Assembly: GCA_023487865.1 (NCBI GenBank)
Contig: JAMDBG010000174.1
Coordinates: 1-13,429, forward strand
Length of the DNA: 13,429 bases
Source: Deltaproteobacteria bacterium
GTDB lineage: Bacteria > Desulfobacterota > Syntrophia > Syntrophales > UBA5619
Direction of reading: 5' to 3'
Part shown: piece after piece, positions 5,576 to 11,899 of the stretch
Numbering within the stretch: position 1 is the first letter of the stretch
How the letters are laid out: each line of letters opens with the position of its first letter
Program-made: the position numbers and the translations under genes
The notes under the pieces: model-generated
What the model was told of the DNA's origin: nothing
The model's input: only the letters and a program-made list of their open reading frames with translations
Databases searched by the model: none

Positions 5576-6586
5576 CTATTTTTTCTGTTTCTTGTCCATT
5601 CCCAGTTTTTTGACCACGTCGGTGATTACGACCTGTTTTTCATCCAGGAATTTGTCGATGCCCTCCGCGAGGAAGGAATCCCCCCAGCGGTACTTCTTGA
5701 TCATGTCCTGCCAGGTCGGCGTCTTGACCATCTTCCCCAGCGTCTCCCGCCAGTATTTCACGGCGTGATCGGGCATCCCTTTGCCTCCCAGGATATACCG
5801 GAAGTTGTCCCACTCCACATCGACGCCCGCCTCCCGGAAGGTCGGGATATCCTTCAACAGCGGACCTTCCATCCTCTTGCCGGGGCTGACGGCCAGCAGT
5901 CGTAACTGCTTGGATTCGAGGAGGCCCATGACGTCGTCGATCGTCGAGACGAGGGCCTTGGCCGACCCCTCCAGGACCACCCCGGCGGATTCGACGCCGC
6001 CGGCGAAGGCGGCATAATTGATCTTCGTGATATCGATCCCCGCCTTGGAGAAGAGCGCCCCATAGCAGAGCCGATCATCGCTGTAACCGCCGCTCAGTGG
6101 TGTCCCTCCGGGATTGCTCTTCAGGTCTTTGATCAGGTCCCCGAGGGTCTTGTAGGGGGAATCCTGGCGCACGAAAATGCCGTAATAGGCCGAGATCAAA
6201 CGGGCGATCGGCCTCCAGTCCTTGTGATAGTAAGGCGAAAGGCCCGTTGCGTAATTGAGCGACCCGGTGGTGGACATCACGGCGATCATGTTGGGATCGT
6301 TTGAGTAGCGCAGGACGATCTGGGCCGTTCCCGGGACCGAGCCCGCCATGTTCATGACGGTCATCGGCACCTGGACCAGTTTCTCCTGGGTCAGCGCGGT
6401 CACGACGGCGCGCATGGTGGTATCGAATCCGCTGCCCGGTTTGGACGGAGCGATCATCAGCATCGTCTTTCCCGGATAGTCCTGGCCGGCGGCCAGGGCG
6501 GAACCGGCCGTTCCCATCCCTATTCCGGCCAAAAGCAGCGCAGTGACGATCCAAAGCCGATACTCCCTGTTTCGAAATGCTTTCAT
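5576..6586 (-). CDS. tctC: TctC/Bug family periplasmic carboxylate-binding protein
   Basis: A 336-residue protein: signal peptide at about 1-33 (basic start, hydrophobic 11-28, cleavage after ALA), then the two-lobed Bug/TctC fold. The family's first binding loop appears as APSKPGSGFDTTMRAV at about 46-61, where most members have PxxPGG-xD. The second half has SGGYSDDRL and a TCT-type segment KINYAAFAGGVESAGVVLEG, which in this family contributes to the second ligand loop. It would capture a carboxylate in the periplasm and hand it to TctA/TctB. The start is ATG 6586 with AAGGAGG five bases upstream, the strongest RBS in the operon. It follows the lyase gene by 70 bp, a gap with a small hairpin (6634-6646), and is followed by the hairpin at 5514-5561. 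The Lys in place of the usual residue in the first loop may bear on specificity, but the ligand is unknown. Confidence 0.93.
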   Translation of the reverse strand: MKAFRNREYRLWIVTALLLAGIGMGTAGSALAAGQDYPGKTMLMIAPSKPGSGFDTTMRAVVTALTQEKLVQVPMTVMNMAGSVPGTAQIVLRYSNDPNMIAVMSTTGSLNYATGLSPYYHKDWRPIARLISAYYGIFVRQDSPYKTLGDLIKDLKSNPGGTPLSGGYSDDRLCYGALFSKAGIDITKINYAAFAGGVESAGVVLEGSAKALVSTIDDVMGLLESKQLRLLAVSPGKRMEGPLLKDIPTFREAGVDVEWDNFRYILGGKGMPDHAVKYWRETLGKMVKTPTWQDMIKKYRWGDSFLAEGIDKFLDEKQVVITDVVKKLGMDKKQKK

Positions 6587-6656
6587 GGTTGCCTCCTTAT
6601 TAAGTTAAGTGACCTTGTATTTCATTCGGGTATGACCCCGAGGGTCCCCCGGCGGA

Positions 6657-7595
6657 CTAACCGATTTTGATCTGGCAATCCGGGGCCTTTGTCAGCACCC
6701 AGGGCTTGCCTGTCTTCAGGAGTGCGCTGTTGAGCGGGTGCGGGATCGCCTTCCGGACCACCTCGGCCACCTCCAGAAGGGTGTCGAGATTCACACCGCA
6801 TTCAATCCCCATCTCGTCGAGCATGTTGACCAGGTCTTCCGTGGCGATATTTCCGGCCGCGTTCGGGGCGTACGGGCATCCCCCCAGTCCGCCGATGGCC
6901 GCGTCGAATTCGGTGAGGCCCGCCTGCATGGCCGCCAGGATATTGGACAGGCCCAGGTCCCGATGGTTATGGATGTGGGCCAGCCACTGAATCTCCGGAT
7001 ATTTATCCAACAGGTGCGCCATCGTGTCATACACGAGCTTTGGATTGGCAAAACCGACCGTATCGGCGATCCCGACGCTGCGAATGCCCATGGCCATATA
7101 CCGGTCCGCCACCCTCTCGATCTGCCGGAAGGACACCTTCCCCTCGAAGGGGCAGCCGAAAGCGCAGGCCATCCCGCCGCTCACGGCGATTCCCTTTTCC
7201 CTGATCATCGCGGCCAGGGTCTCATACTCCTTGAGGGTCTCGTCGATGGAGCGATTGGCGTTGGAGCTGTTATGGGACTCGGTGACCGACATCATCAGGT
7301 TGATCTTGTCGGGTTTGAGCGGCAGCGCCCGCTGGAGCCCCTTGAGGTTCGGCACCAGCAGCCGGTAGGAAACGTCCGGCCGCCGGTCGATCTTCGTCAT
7401 CACCTCCTCGGCGTCGGCCAGCTGTGGAACCGCCTTGGGGTGGACGACGGACGAGACCTGGATATTCTTCAAGCCGGCCCTGATCAGGCCGTTGACGATC
7501 TCAATCTTCTTTGCGGTCGGAATGAACTGCTTCTCGTTCTGGAAGCCGTCCCGCGGCCCCACATCGACGATCGTTACTTTTTTCGGAAGATTCAT
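6657..7595 (-). CDS. Hydroxymethylglutaryl-CoA lyase family protein (variant subfamily)
   Basis: A 312-residue cytoplasmic TIM-barrel enzyme of the HMG-CoA lyase family, which cleaves HMG-CoA to acetyl-CoA and acetoacetate with a divalent metal. Visible catalytic features, compared from memory with human HMGCL: GPRDGFQNE gives Arg15-Asp16 (human R41-D42), GIADTVG gives Asp178 (D204), HIHNHRD gives His207 and His209 (H233, H235), GGLGGCPYAPNAAGNIATED gives Cys240 and Asn249 (C266, N275). One change stands out: human Glu72 (VIETTSF) is Gln46 here (NIQVSSV). The stretch MSVTESHNSSNANRSI (102-117) also differs from classical HMGCL and marks a bacterial subfamily that may act on another 3-hydroxy-3-methyl acyl-CoA. 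The start is ATG 7595 with AAGGA upstream; the frame is open to 7652 without an RBS. It lies 53 bp after the CoA-transferase gene and 70 bp before tctC. Confidence 0.9.
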   Translation of the reverse strand: MNLPKKVTIVDVGPRDGFQNEKQFIPTAKKIEIVNGLIRAGLKNIQVSSVVHPKAVPQLADAEEVMTKIDRRPDVSYRLLVPNLKGLQRALPLKPDKINLMMSVTESHNSSNANRSIDETLKEYETLAAMIREKGIAVSGGMACAFGCPFEGKVSFRQIERVADRYMAMGIRSVGIADTVGFANPKLVYDTMAHLLDKYPEIQWLAHIHNHRDLGLSNILAAMQAGLTEFDAAIGGLGGCPYAPNAAGNIATEDLVNMLDEMGIECGVNLDTLLEVAEVVRKAIPHPLNSALLKTGKPWVLTKAPDCQIKIG

Positions 7596-7648
7596 AAATA
7601 TCCTTTCCTTGTTTGAAGGCGCCGGCGCCTCGCCCGGATGCTGCGGCA

Positions 7649-8845
7649 TCACAGCGGGCCGATGACCCCCGCTTTTTTGAGTGCCGCAATCCGTTCCCGG
7701 TCCAGACCCAGCGAAAGCAGCAGCTCTTCATTGCCCTCTCCGGGCGCGGGCGGATCGTTGCGCAAGCTGAAATCATAGCCGCCGATCCGCAAGGGGATCC
7801 TGGGGAGTTTTGTTTTCCTCCCGTCCGGCAGGGTTGTTTCCAGCAATCCTCCCGACTGGTTCAGATGGGGATCGTCAAACAGCTCCTCGGGACGGGCGAT
7901 GGGGGCGAAGGGGATCCCCGCCTCTTCCGCCTTCTGCATGACTTCCGCCTTGGTGATTTCCGCCAGGCGGCGGCGAAGCTCCGGCATCAGCCACTCGCGC
8001 TCGTCCACACGGCTGTTGTTGGTGGCAAGCCGGCCGTCCGCCAACAGGTCGGCATAACCGAAACTCTTGCAGAACCTCTGCCAGTGGGCATCGCTGGTGA
8101 TGCCCACGAACACCTGCTCTCCGTTGGCTGTTTCAAAGAGATCATAGACCGACCAGGACCGGCCGCGCTCCGGCATGGGAGGGGGCGGTTGCCCGGTGAT
8201 GGCGGCCACGGCCATGTTCTGGGCCATCAGCAGGACGACCGATTCAAACAGGGTCGCCATCACAAACCGCCCCCGGCCCGTGCGCTCCCGTTCGTAGAGC
8301 GCCGTCAGAATTCCAATCACTCCATAGCTTCCCCCCATGATATCCAGTACGGAAGCTCCCGCCCGGAGAGGTCTTCCCGAAGGCCCGGTCATGTATGCGA
8401 GTCCGCCCATCATCTGACACACCTCGTCGAGGGCGGGACGTTTCTCATACGGACCCGGCATGAAGCCTTTCAATGAGCAGAAGATCAGCCGGGGATTGAT
8501 CCGGCTCGCATGGTCGTACCCGAAGCCGAGTCGATCAATGGTCCCCGGCGCATAATTTTCCACGAGAACGTCCGCGGTTTCAATGAGCCGTTCCATGACG
8601 GCCTTCCCCTCGGCGCTCTTCAGGTTCAGGACGATGCTGCGTTTGTTTCTGTTGAACGCCGGGAAAAAACCGGTTCCGAATCCCTTGATTCGCCGGGTAT
8701 CATCCCCCTGCGGCGTCGGTTCGATCCGGATCACTTCCGCTCCCAGATCGGCAAGGACCAGACCTGCCGTCGGACCCATGACCGCCAGAGACAGTTCCAG
8801 CACCCGAATTCCCGTCAGAGGCAATCGCGCAGATTCATCCATCAT
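7649..8845 (-). CDS. CaiB/BaiF family (class III) CoA-transferase
   Basis: A 398-residue cytoplasmic enzyme of usual family length. Class III CoA-transferases move CoA between carboxylates through an aspartyl-CoA intermediate. The N-terminal nucleotide/CoA region reads TGIRVLELSLAVMGPTAG (11-28), LADLGAEVIRIEP (31-43) and GDDTRR (47-52); NRNKRSIVLNLKS (65-77) and ADVLVENYAPGTIDRLG (91-107) follow. The catalytic Asp is Asp140 in RPALDEVCQMMGG, with the typical Gln four residues on. Start: ATG 8845 (a second ATG follows at 8842), with AGGAGG eleven bases upstream; a TTG at 8869 in the same frame has no RBS and would contain that SD. It heads the operon and is followed after 53 bp by the lyase gene. 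By context it would charge the imported acid, perhaps from succinyl-CoA or acetyl-CoA, as human SUGCT does for glutarate and hydroxymethylglutarate. Donor and acceptor are inferred, not seen. Confidence 0.93.
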   Translation of the reverse strand: MMDESARLPLTGIRVLELSLAVMGPTAGLVLADLGAEVIRIEPTPQGDDTRRIKGFGTGFFPAFNRNKRSIVLNLKSAEGKAVMERLIETADVLVENYAPGTIDRLGFGYDHASRINPRLIFCSLKGFMPGPYEKRPALDEVCQMMGGLAYMTGPSGRPLRAGASVLDIMGGSYGVIGILTALYERERTGRGRFVMATLFESVVLLMAQNMAVAAITGQPPPPMPERGRSWSVYDLFETANGEQVFVGITSDAHWQRFCKSFGYADLLADGRLATNNSRVDEREWLMPELRRRLAEITKAEVMQKAEEAGIPFAPIARPEELFDDPHLNQSGGLLETTLPDGRKTKLPRIPLRIGGYDFSLRNDPPAPGEGNEELLLSLGLDRERIAALKKAGVIGPL

Positions 8846-9145
8846 CGGTTTCTCGTCCTCCTTCAGCAAGGCTTGTTTTGATATGCGCCATACAGGGTGT
8901 AAATGAAATCTTCACCGGTCCGCGACGATTTTGCGATGTGCCGGTCATCGCGGCTCGCCCCTTCCCGCCCGGTTGCCGGGACCGTTTTCGGGCCTCCTCC
9001 CGGAGGCGGTCCAGACGGAATCGATTGTTTCCAGATGTCATGCGGCTGACAGGCCCGCCGACCGCCAGCGCCCCGATCAGCAGGAAACATTGCTTCTGTG
9101 TCAAGATTTTTTGCCGGAGGACGATGGCGCGTCCAGATCATGGAT
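8846..9145. other. 300-bp gene-free stretch upstream of the CoA-transferase operon
   Basis: It separates the end of the RCC1 lipoprotein gene from the start of the CoA-transferase gene, both minus strand, so it should hold the operon promoter. A perfect TTGACA on the minus strand (9104-9099) with a 17-nt spacer has only a poor -10, GCTGAT (9081-9076). Two GC-rich hairpins are visible: CCCGG-TTG-CCGGG (8968-8980) and GCCTCC-TCCC-GGAGGC (8992-9007). A TTG-started frame of 89 codons crosses it (8835-9104), without an RBS or recognisable product. No T-rich terminator for the RCC1 gene is seen. Confidence 0.4.
9076..9104 (-). promoter_or_regulatory. Weak promoter candidate for the CoA-transferase/tct operon
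   Basis: A minus-strand TTGACA (9104-9099) is followed after 17 nt by GCTGAT (9081-9076), which matches only three of six -10 positions. It would give a leader of about 225 nt with two GC-rich hairpins. Position favours it and the -10 does not; another sigma factor or a different site is quite possible. Confidence 0.25.
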
Positions 9146-10567
9146 CTACTGCACCTGGAGGGGATTCCAGCGATCCGTCAGGGTCCCGTCCCCGAGCTGG
9201 CCGTGATCGTTGCGCCCCCAGGCCCAGAGGGTTCCATCGTTCTTCAGGGCGAAAGAATTCTGAGTGCCGGCGGCAATGGTTACCCCGCCCGTCAGACCCA
9301 TCACGGCTACGGGGACAGAACTGTTGGTTGTGGTTCCATTGCCGAGCTGTCCCTTGCCGTTGCTTCCCCAGGCCAACACCGTACCGTCGTTGTTCAGGGC
9401 CAGGGCATGGTCATAACCGGCGGCGATGGCGACAACGGCTGAAAGGCCGCTCACCGCGACGGCCGTGGTGCTGTCCGTGGTCGTCCCGTTTCCCAACTGG
9501 CCGCTGCCGTTGACGCCCCAGGCGTACACGGTATAGCTCGTGACTGTATTATACATAGCCAGAGAATATTGGTAGCCGGCCGCAACAGCCGTTGCGTACG
9601 CCAGGCCGGGCATCTGGATCGGAACCAGGCTGCCGGTCGTGGTTCCATTGCCGAGCTGACCGCCGGCATTGTTTCCCCAGGTCCAGATGGTCGCGTCGCT
9701 CCGGAGGGCAACCATATGATCGTACCCTGCTGCAATGGCCGTTGCGTATGACAGACTGCCGCCGGACACCTGGACGGGTGCCGAACGGTCCGTCGTCGTC
9801 CCGTCGCCCAACTGGCCGTAGGTGTTGTTCCCCCATGCCCACACCGTGCCATCGTCCTTGAGGGCCGCGGTATAGAGATGACCCGCCGTAACGGCCTTTA
9901 CTCCTGTAAGGCCGACAACCTGGACGGGGACGAGACGGTTCGTTGTCGTTCCGTCGCCCAGCTGGCCGCTGGCGTTGTTCCCCCATGTCCACACCGTCCC
10001 GTCTTTTCTGAGGACGACCGTGTGGTTGGTTCCCGCCGCAACGGCCGTCACCGCCAGACCCGCCACCTGCCGGGGGATCTGCTTGTCGATCGTCGTTCCA
10101 TCACCCAGCTGGCCGTTGCTGTTTTCTCCCCACGACCATACGGTGGCATCGCTTTTGATACGAATGGTTTGGGTGGTCGCTGCAACTCTTCCGAACGTGC
10201 TTGCCCAAAAATCAAAACCCGTTGCGCTCATGCCGTATATCCAGGCACTCCGGGAGGCAGGCGTGAAGATGTATCCCGCCAGTGAAGGCGCTACGGAAAA
10301 GGTGCCGGAGCCGACATCGGTGAAGAGGTAATTTCCGTCGGTGTCGGTGCTGGTCGTTTTCGAACCACCGCCGCCGGCGAGGGTGACGTTCACACCCGAC
10401 AGGGCCGCTCCCCCTGCCGTGACCCGGCCGGAGATGTCGTAAGTCGATTCGCTGCATCCCGAGAGCGTAACGGAGATCACCCCCAGGAAGATGAATGGTA
10501 ACCATGCCGAAAAACAGGTTCGCTTCCCCGCTTTTTCGCCTCTCAAGTCCTTATTTACTGATTGCAT
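9146..10567 (-). CDS. RCC1-repeat beta-propeller lipoprotein with N-terminal carboxypeptidase-regulatory-like domain
   Basis: A 473-residue exported protein. Lys/Arg-rich start, hydrophobic 21-36, lipobox LSGC at 35-38: Cys38 should be lipidated, with Ser39 at +2 favouring outer-membrane sorting in enterobacterial rules. Residues about 42-110 (YDISGRVT, GVNVTLAG, TDTDGNYLF, SVAPSLAGYIF) form a carboxypeptidase-regulatory-like beta sandwich. Then come seven RCC1-type repeats, each with a Trp-Gly-Asn-rich turn and GQLG[DN]GT, at 152, 201, 251, 303, 356, 406 and 456. The seventh stops half way (WNPLQVQ), while a stray half-repeat (FGRVAATTQTIRI, 125-137) precedes the first, so one blade is closed by strands from both ends. 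The start is ATG 10567 with AGGAGG 12 bases upstream, a long spacing. It diverges from the split-Soret cytochrome gene. Such surface propellers usually bind proteins or glycans; the partner is unknown. Confidence 0.9.
   Translation of the reverse strand: MQSVNKDLRGEKAGKRTCFSAWLPFIFLGVISVTLSGCSESTYDISGRVTAGGAALSGVNVTLAGGGGSKTTSTDTDGNYLFTDVGSGTFSVAPSLAGYIFTPASRSAWIYGMSATGFDFWASTFGRVAATTQTIRIKSDATVWSWGENSNGQLGDGTTIDKQIPRQVAGLAVTAVAAGTNHTVVLRKDGTVWTWGNNASGQLGDGTTTNRLVPVQVVGLTGVKAVTAGHLYTAALKDDGTVWAWGNNTYGQLGDGTTTDRSAPVQVSGGSLSYATAIAAGYDHMVALRSDATIWTWGNNAGGQLGNGTTTGSLVPIQMPGLAYATAVAAGYQYSLAMYNTVTSYTVYAWGVNGSGQLGNGTTTDSTTAVAVSGLSAVVAIAAGYDHALALNNDGTVLAWGSNGKGQLGNGTTTNSSVPVAVMGLTGGVTIAAGTQNSFALKNDGTLWAWGRNDHGQLGDGTLTDRWNPLQVQ
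9149..10147 (-). repeat. Tandem protein-level repeats: seven RCC1 units of about 50 codons
   Basis: Units of 49-53 codons (about 150 bp) with the recurring core GQLG[DN]GTTT. The DNA copies are visibly similar but not identical, with diverged third positions, so this is an old repeat rather than a recent tandem amplification. Near-identical 10-20 bp stretches recur around each core and could cause misassembly or recombination. Confidence 0.8.
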
Positions 10568-10741
10568 GGGTAAGACTGACCTCCTGCATTATGGCTGTTC
10601 ATCACCCGCTTGAACATCCTGGTGAGTATGGGCGTTTGTCATATAGCAATAATCCCGGTACAAGTCCAACCTTTTAGCTCAAGAGCTTTTCCCGCTCCGG
10701 CTCCGAAGATGAATGTTAATGAATGAACTTTTGTTAATTAT

Positions 10742-10768
10742 CAAACGTTCATTTTCTGTTAACGTTTG
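10742..10768. promoter_or_regulatory. Operator-like inverted repeat CAAACGTT-N11-AACGTTTG
   Basis: Perfect 8-bp arms at 10742-10749 and 10761-10768, with an 11-bp AT-rich spacer; the arm centres are 19 bp apart, roughly two helical turns, as for many dimeric regulators. It lies about 55 bp upstream of the TATAAT at 10822-10827. The cognate regulator is unknown and not encoded in the window. Confidence 0.45.
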
Positions 10769-10821
10769 CCGGCCACTCTGGCAATGAATAGGGTATTGTA
10801 ACTATAACATGCTGTATTTCA

Positions 10822-10827
10822 TATAAT
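10822..10827 (+). promoter_or_regulatory. Consensus -10 TATAAT upstream of the split-Soret-like cytochrome
   Basis: A perfect TATAAT in an AT-rich stretch 142 bp upstream of the cytochrome start. The nearest -35-like box, TTGTAA at 10796-10801, is 20 bp away, longer than the usual 16-18, so an activator may be needed or the box may be fortuitous. Confidence 0.35.
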
Positions 10828-10968
10828 ATTTATTGTCGGACTTCTCGTGTGCGAATGGCATCTGCTTTGCTTTCAACCGGCGAGGAAATTAGAGGCGAAA
10901 GTCTCTCTGAAAAGTAGAATCGCTGCAATGACCACAGGCAGTCAACAACCAGAAAGGAGAATATTGGA

Positions 10969-11766
10969 ATGGCAGAAAGGGACAGAAGACATTTCCTGAA
11001 GACGGTTGGAGGGGTAACGTTAGGCATGACGGCAGTCTCAGGGCTCGTTGGGCTAAATGGTTTTTCTCAGACTAAGGCAGAGTCGGTAGCGTTTCCCTGG
11101 CCCTATAAAAAGGTGGATCCCATTGCCGCCGCGGAAAGGGCGTATCAGGCATACTACCAGGGCGGTTGTATGTACGGTGCCTTTGAAGGCATAGTAGGAG
11201 AATTAAGAGAGGCTGTAGGTGCTCCTTACAGCAGTTTCCCAACGGCCATGATGAAATATGGCGCGGCGGGAGTATCGGGATGGGGTACCCTGTGCGGTGC
11301 TTTGAATGGAGCGGCTGCTGCCATATTCCTCGTCCATGAAGGGAAGACCGGCAACCCTATTATTAATGAGTTGTATGCCTGGCATGGCGCCGAAGCACTC
11401 CCGAATTACAAGCCGCGCACGCCGAAATTTGACAAGATAGTGGCCTCGGTGGCCGACTCGCAGTTGTGCCATATCTCCGTCACCAGATGGTGCGAAAAGT
11501 CCGGCTTCAAGAGCGGGTCGAAGGAGCGGGCGGAAAGATGCGCCTGGGTTACGGCCTCGGTTGTGAAATATACCGCGGAACTTCTCAACAACCAGGCGGC
11601 AGGCCGTTTCACTGTGGCCCACCCCGTACCGGTGGCAGTCAAGGAATGCCTTTCCTGCCATGGTAAGGACGGTTCAGTGGCGAACGTCCACGCGGCAGCT
11701 CACAGCTCGTGTACCAATTGCCATACGGATGTTCTCAAGAACCATCCGGTACCGCTGAAGAAATAG
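10969..11766 (+). CDS. Split-Soret-type diheme cytochrome c (C_GCAxxG_C_C family), TAT-exported
   Basis: A 265-residue periplasmic protein. A twin-arginine signal (DRRHFLK at 5-11, hydrophobic 12-31) means it is exported folded, consistent with a metal centre inserted before export. The middle carries the redox-active Cys pattern of the C_GCAxxG_C_C family: Cys67 (GGCMYGAFEGIVG), Cys109 (GWGTLCGALNGA), then Cys167, Cys175 and Cys191. Near the C-terminus are two heme-c sites, CLSCH at 227-231 and CTNCH at 248-252, only 16 residues apart, as in split-Soret cytochrome c of Desulfovibrio, where the two hemes stack and an iron-sulfur cluster is also bound. His218, His241, His245 and His259 are possible sixth ligands. 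Combining TAT export with Sec-dependent heme attachment is unusual. The start is ATG 10969 with AAAGGAG nine bases upstream. No partner reductase is adjacent; its electron partners are unknown. Confidence 0.9.
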   Translation: MAERDRRHFLKTVGGVTLGMTAVSGLVGLNGFSQTKAESVAFPWPYKKVDPIAAAERAYQAYYQGGCMYGAFEGIVGELREAVGAPYSSFPTAMMKYGAAGVSGWGTLCGALNGAAAAIFLVHEGKTGNPIINELYAWHGAEALPNYKPRTPKFDKIVASVADSQLCHISVTRWCEKSGFKSGSKERAERCAWVTASVVKYTAELLNNQAAGRFTVAHPVPVAVKECLSCHGKDGSVANVHAAAHSSCTNCHTDVLKNHPVPLKK

Positions 11767-11787
11767 CCTGTCCGGTCGTATGAGGAT

Positions 11788-11801
11788 GCCGCAAATGCGG
11801 C
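11788..11801 (+). repeat. Small hairpin after the split-Soret-like gene
   Basis: GCCGC (11788-11792) and GCGGC (11797-11801) pair with a 4-nt AAAT loop, 21 bp past the stop codon. It lacks a T-run and probably works together with the stronger hairpin at 11822-11855. Confidence 0.35.
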
Positions 11802-11821
11802 AGGCGAAAGCGCAAACAGCG

Positions 11822-11855
11822 ACGGGGGTTGCGGGGCGGATGACGCAACCCCCGT
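11822..11855. terminator. Bidirectional hairpin between convergent cytochrome and tctA-like genes
   Basis: ACGGGGGTTGCG (11822-11833) pairs perfectly with 11844-11855 across a 10-nt loop. It sits 55 bp after the plus-strand cytochrome stop and 44 bp after the minus-strand TctA stop, the expected place for a shared terminator. No T-run follows on either strand, so it may block RNA decay or act with Rho. Confidence 0.6.
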
Positions 11856-11899
11856 TCAATGGCGGCCCTCGAATTCCAACGGTCGCGGTGCAGCATCAT

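Larger units (their letters stand above)
10568..10968. other. 400-bp AT-rich divergent intergenic region
   Basis: It lies between the divergent RCC1 lipoprotein (minus) and split-Soret-like cytochrome (plus) genes and holds no supported gene. It is clearly more AT-rich than its surroundings between about 10700 and 10850. It contains the operator-like repeat at 10742-10768, a TATAAT at 10822-10827 for the plus direction, and a poor minus-strand pair (TTGGAC 10669-10664, 18-nt spacer, TATATG 10645-10640). The sequence TGTTAA occurs three times between 10714 and 10762. A 140-nt leader would precede the cytochrome gene if 10822-10827 is its -10. Confidence 0.55.

Noticed and set aside
6738..7616. 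292-codon plus-strand frame opposite the lyase gene
   Set aside because: Antisense shadow; the minus-strand frame has a complete HMG-CoA lyase active site.
8835..9104. TTG-started 89-codon minus-strand frame with a hydrophobic start (MTQKQCFLLIGALAVGG)
   Set aside because: No SD, rare start codon, no recognisable product, Arg/Gly-rich tail typical of spurious frames, and it overlaps the CoA-transferase start.
10670..10690. AGCTC-AA-GAGCTTTT as a terminator
   Set aside because: The loop would be only two bases, and it sits in a divergent promoter region where no terminator is expected.
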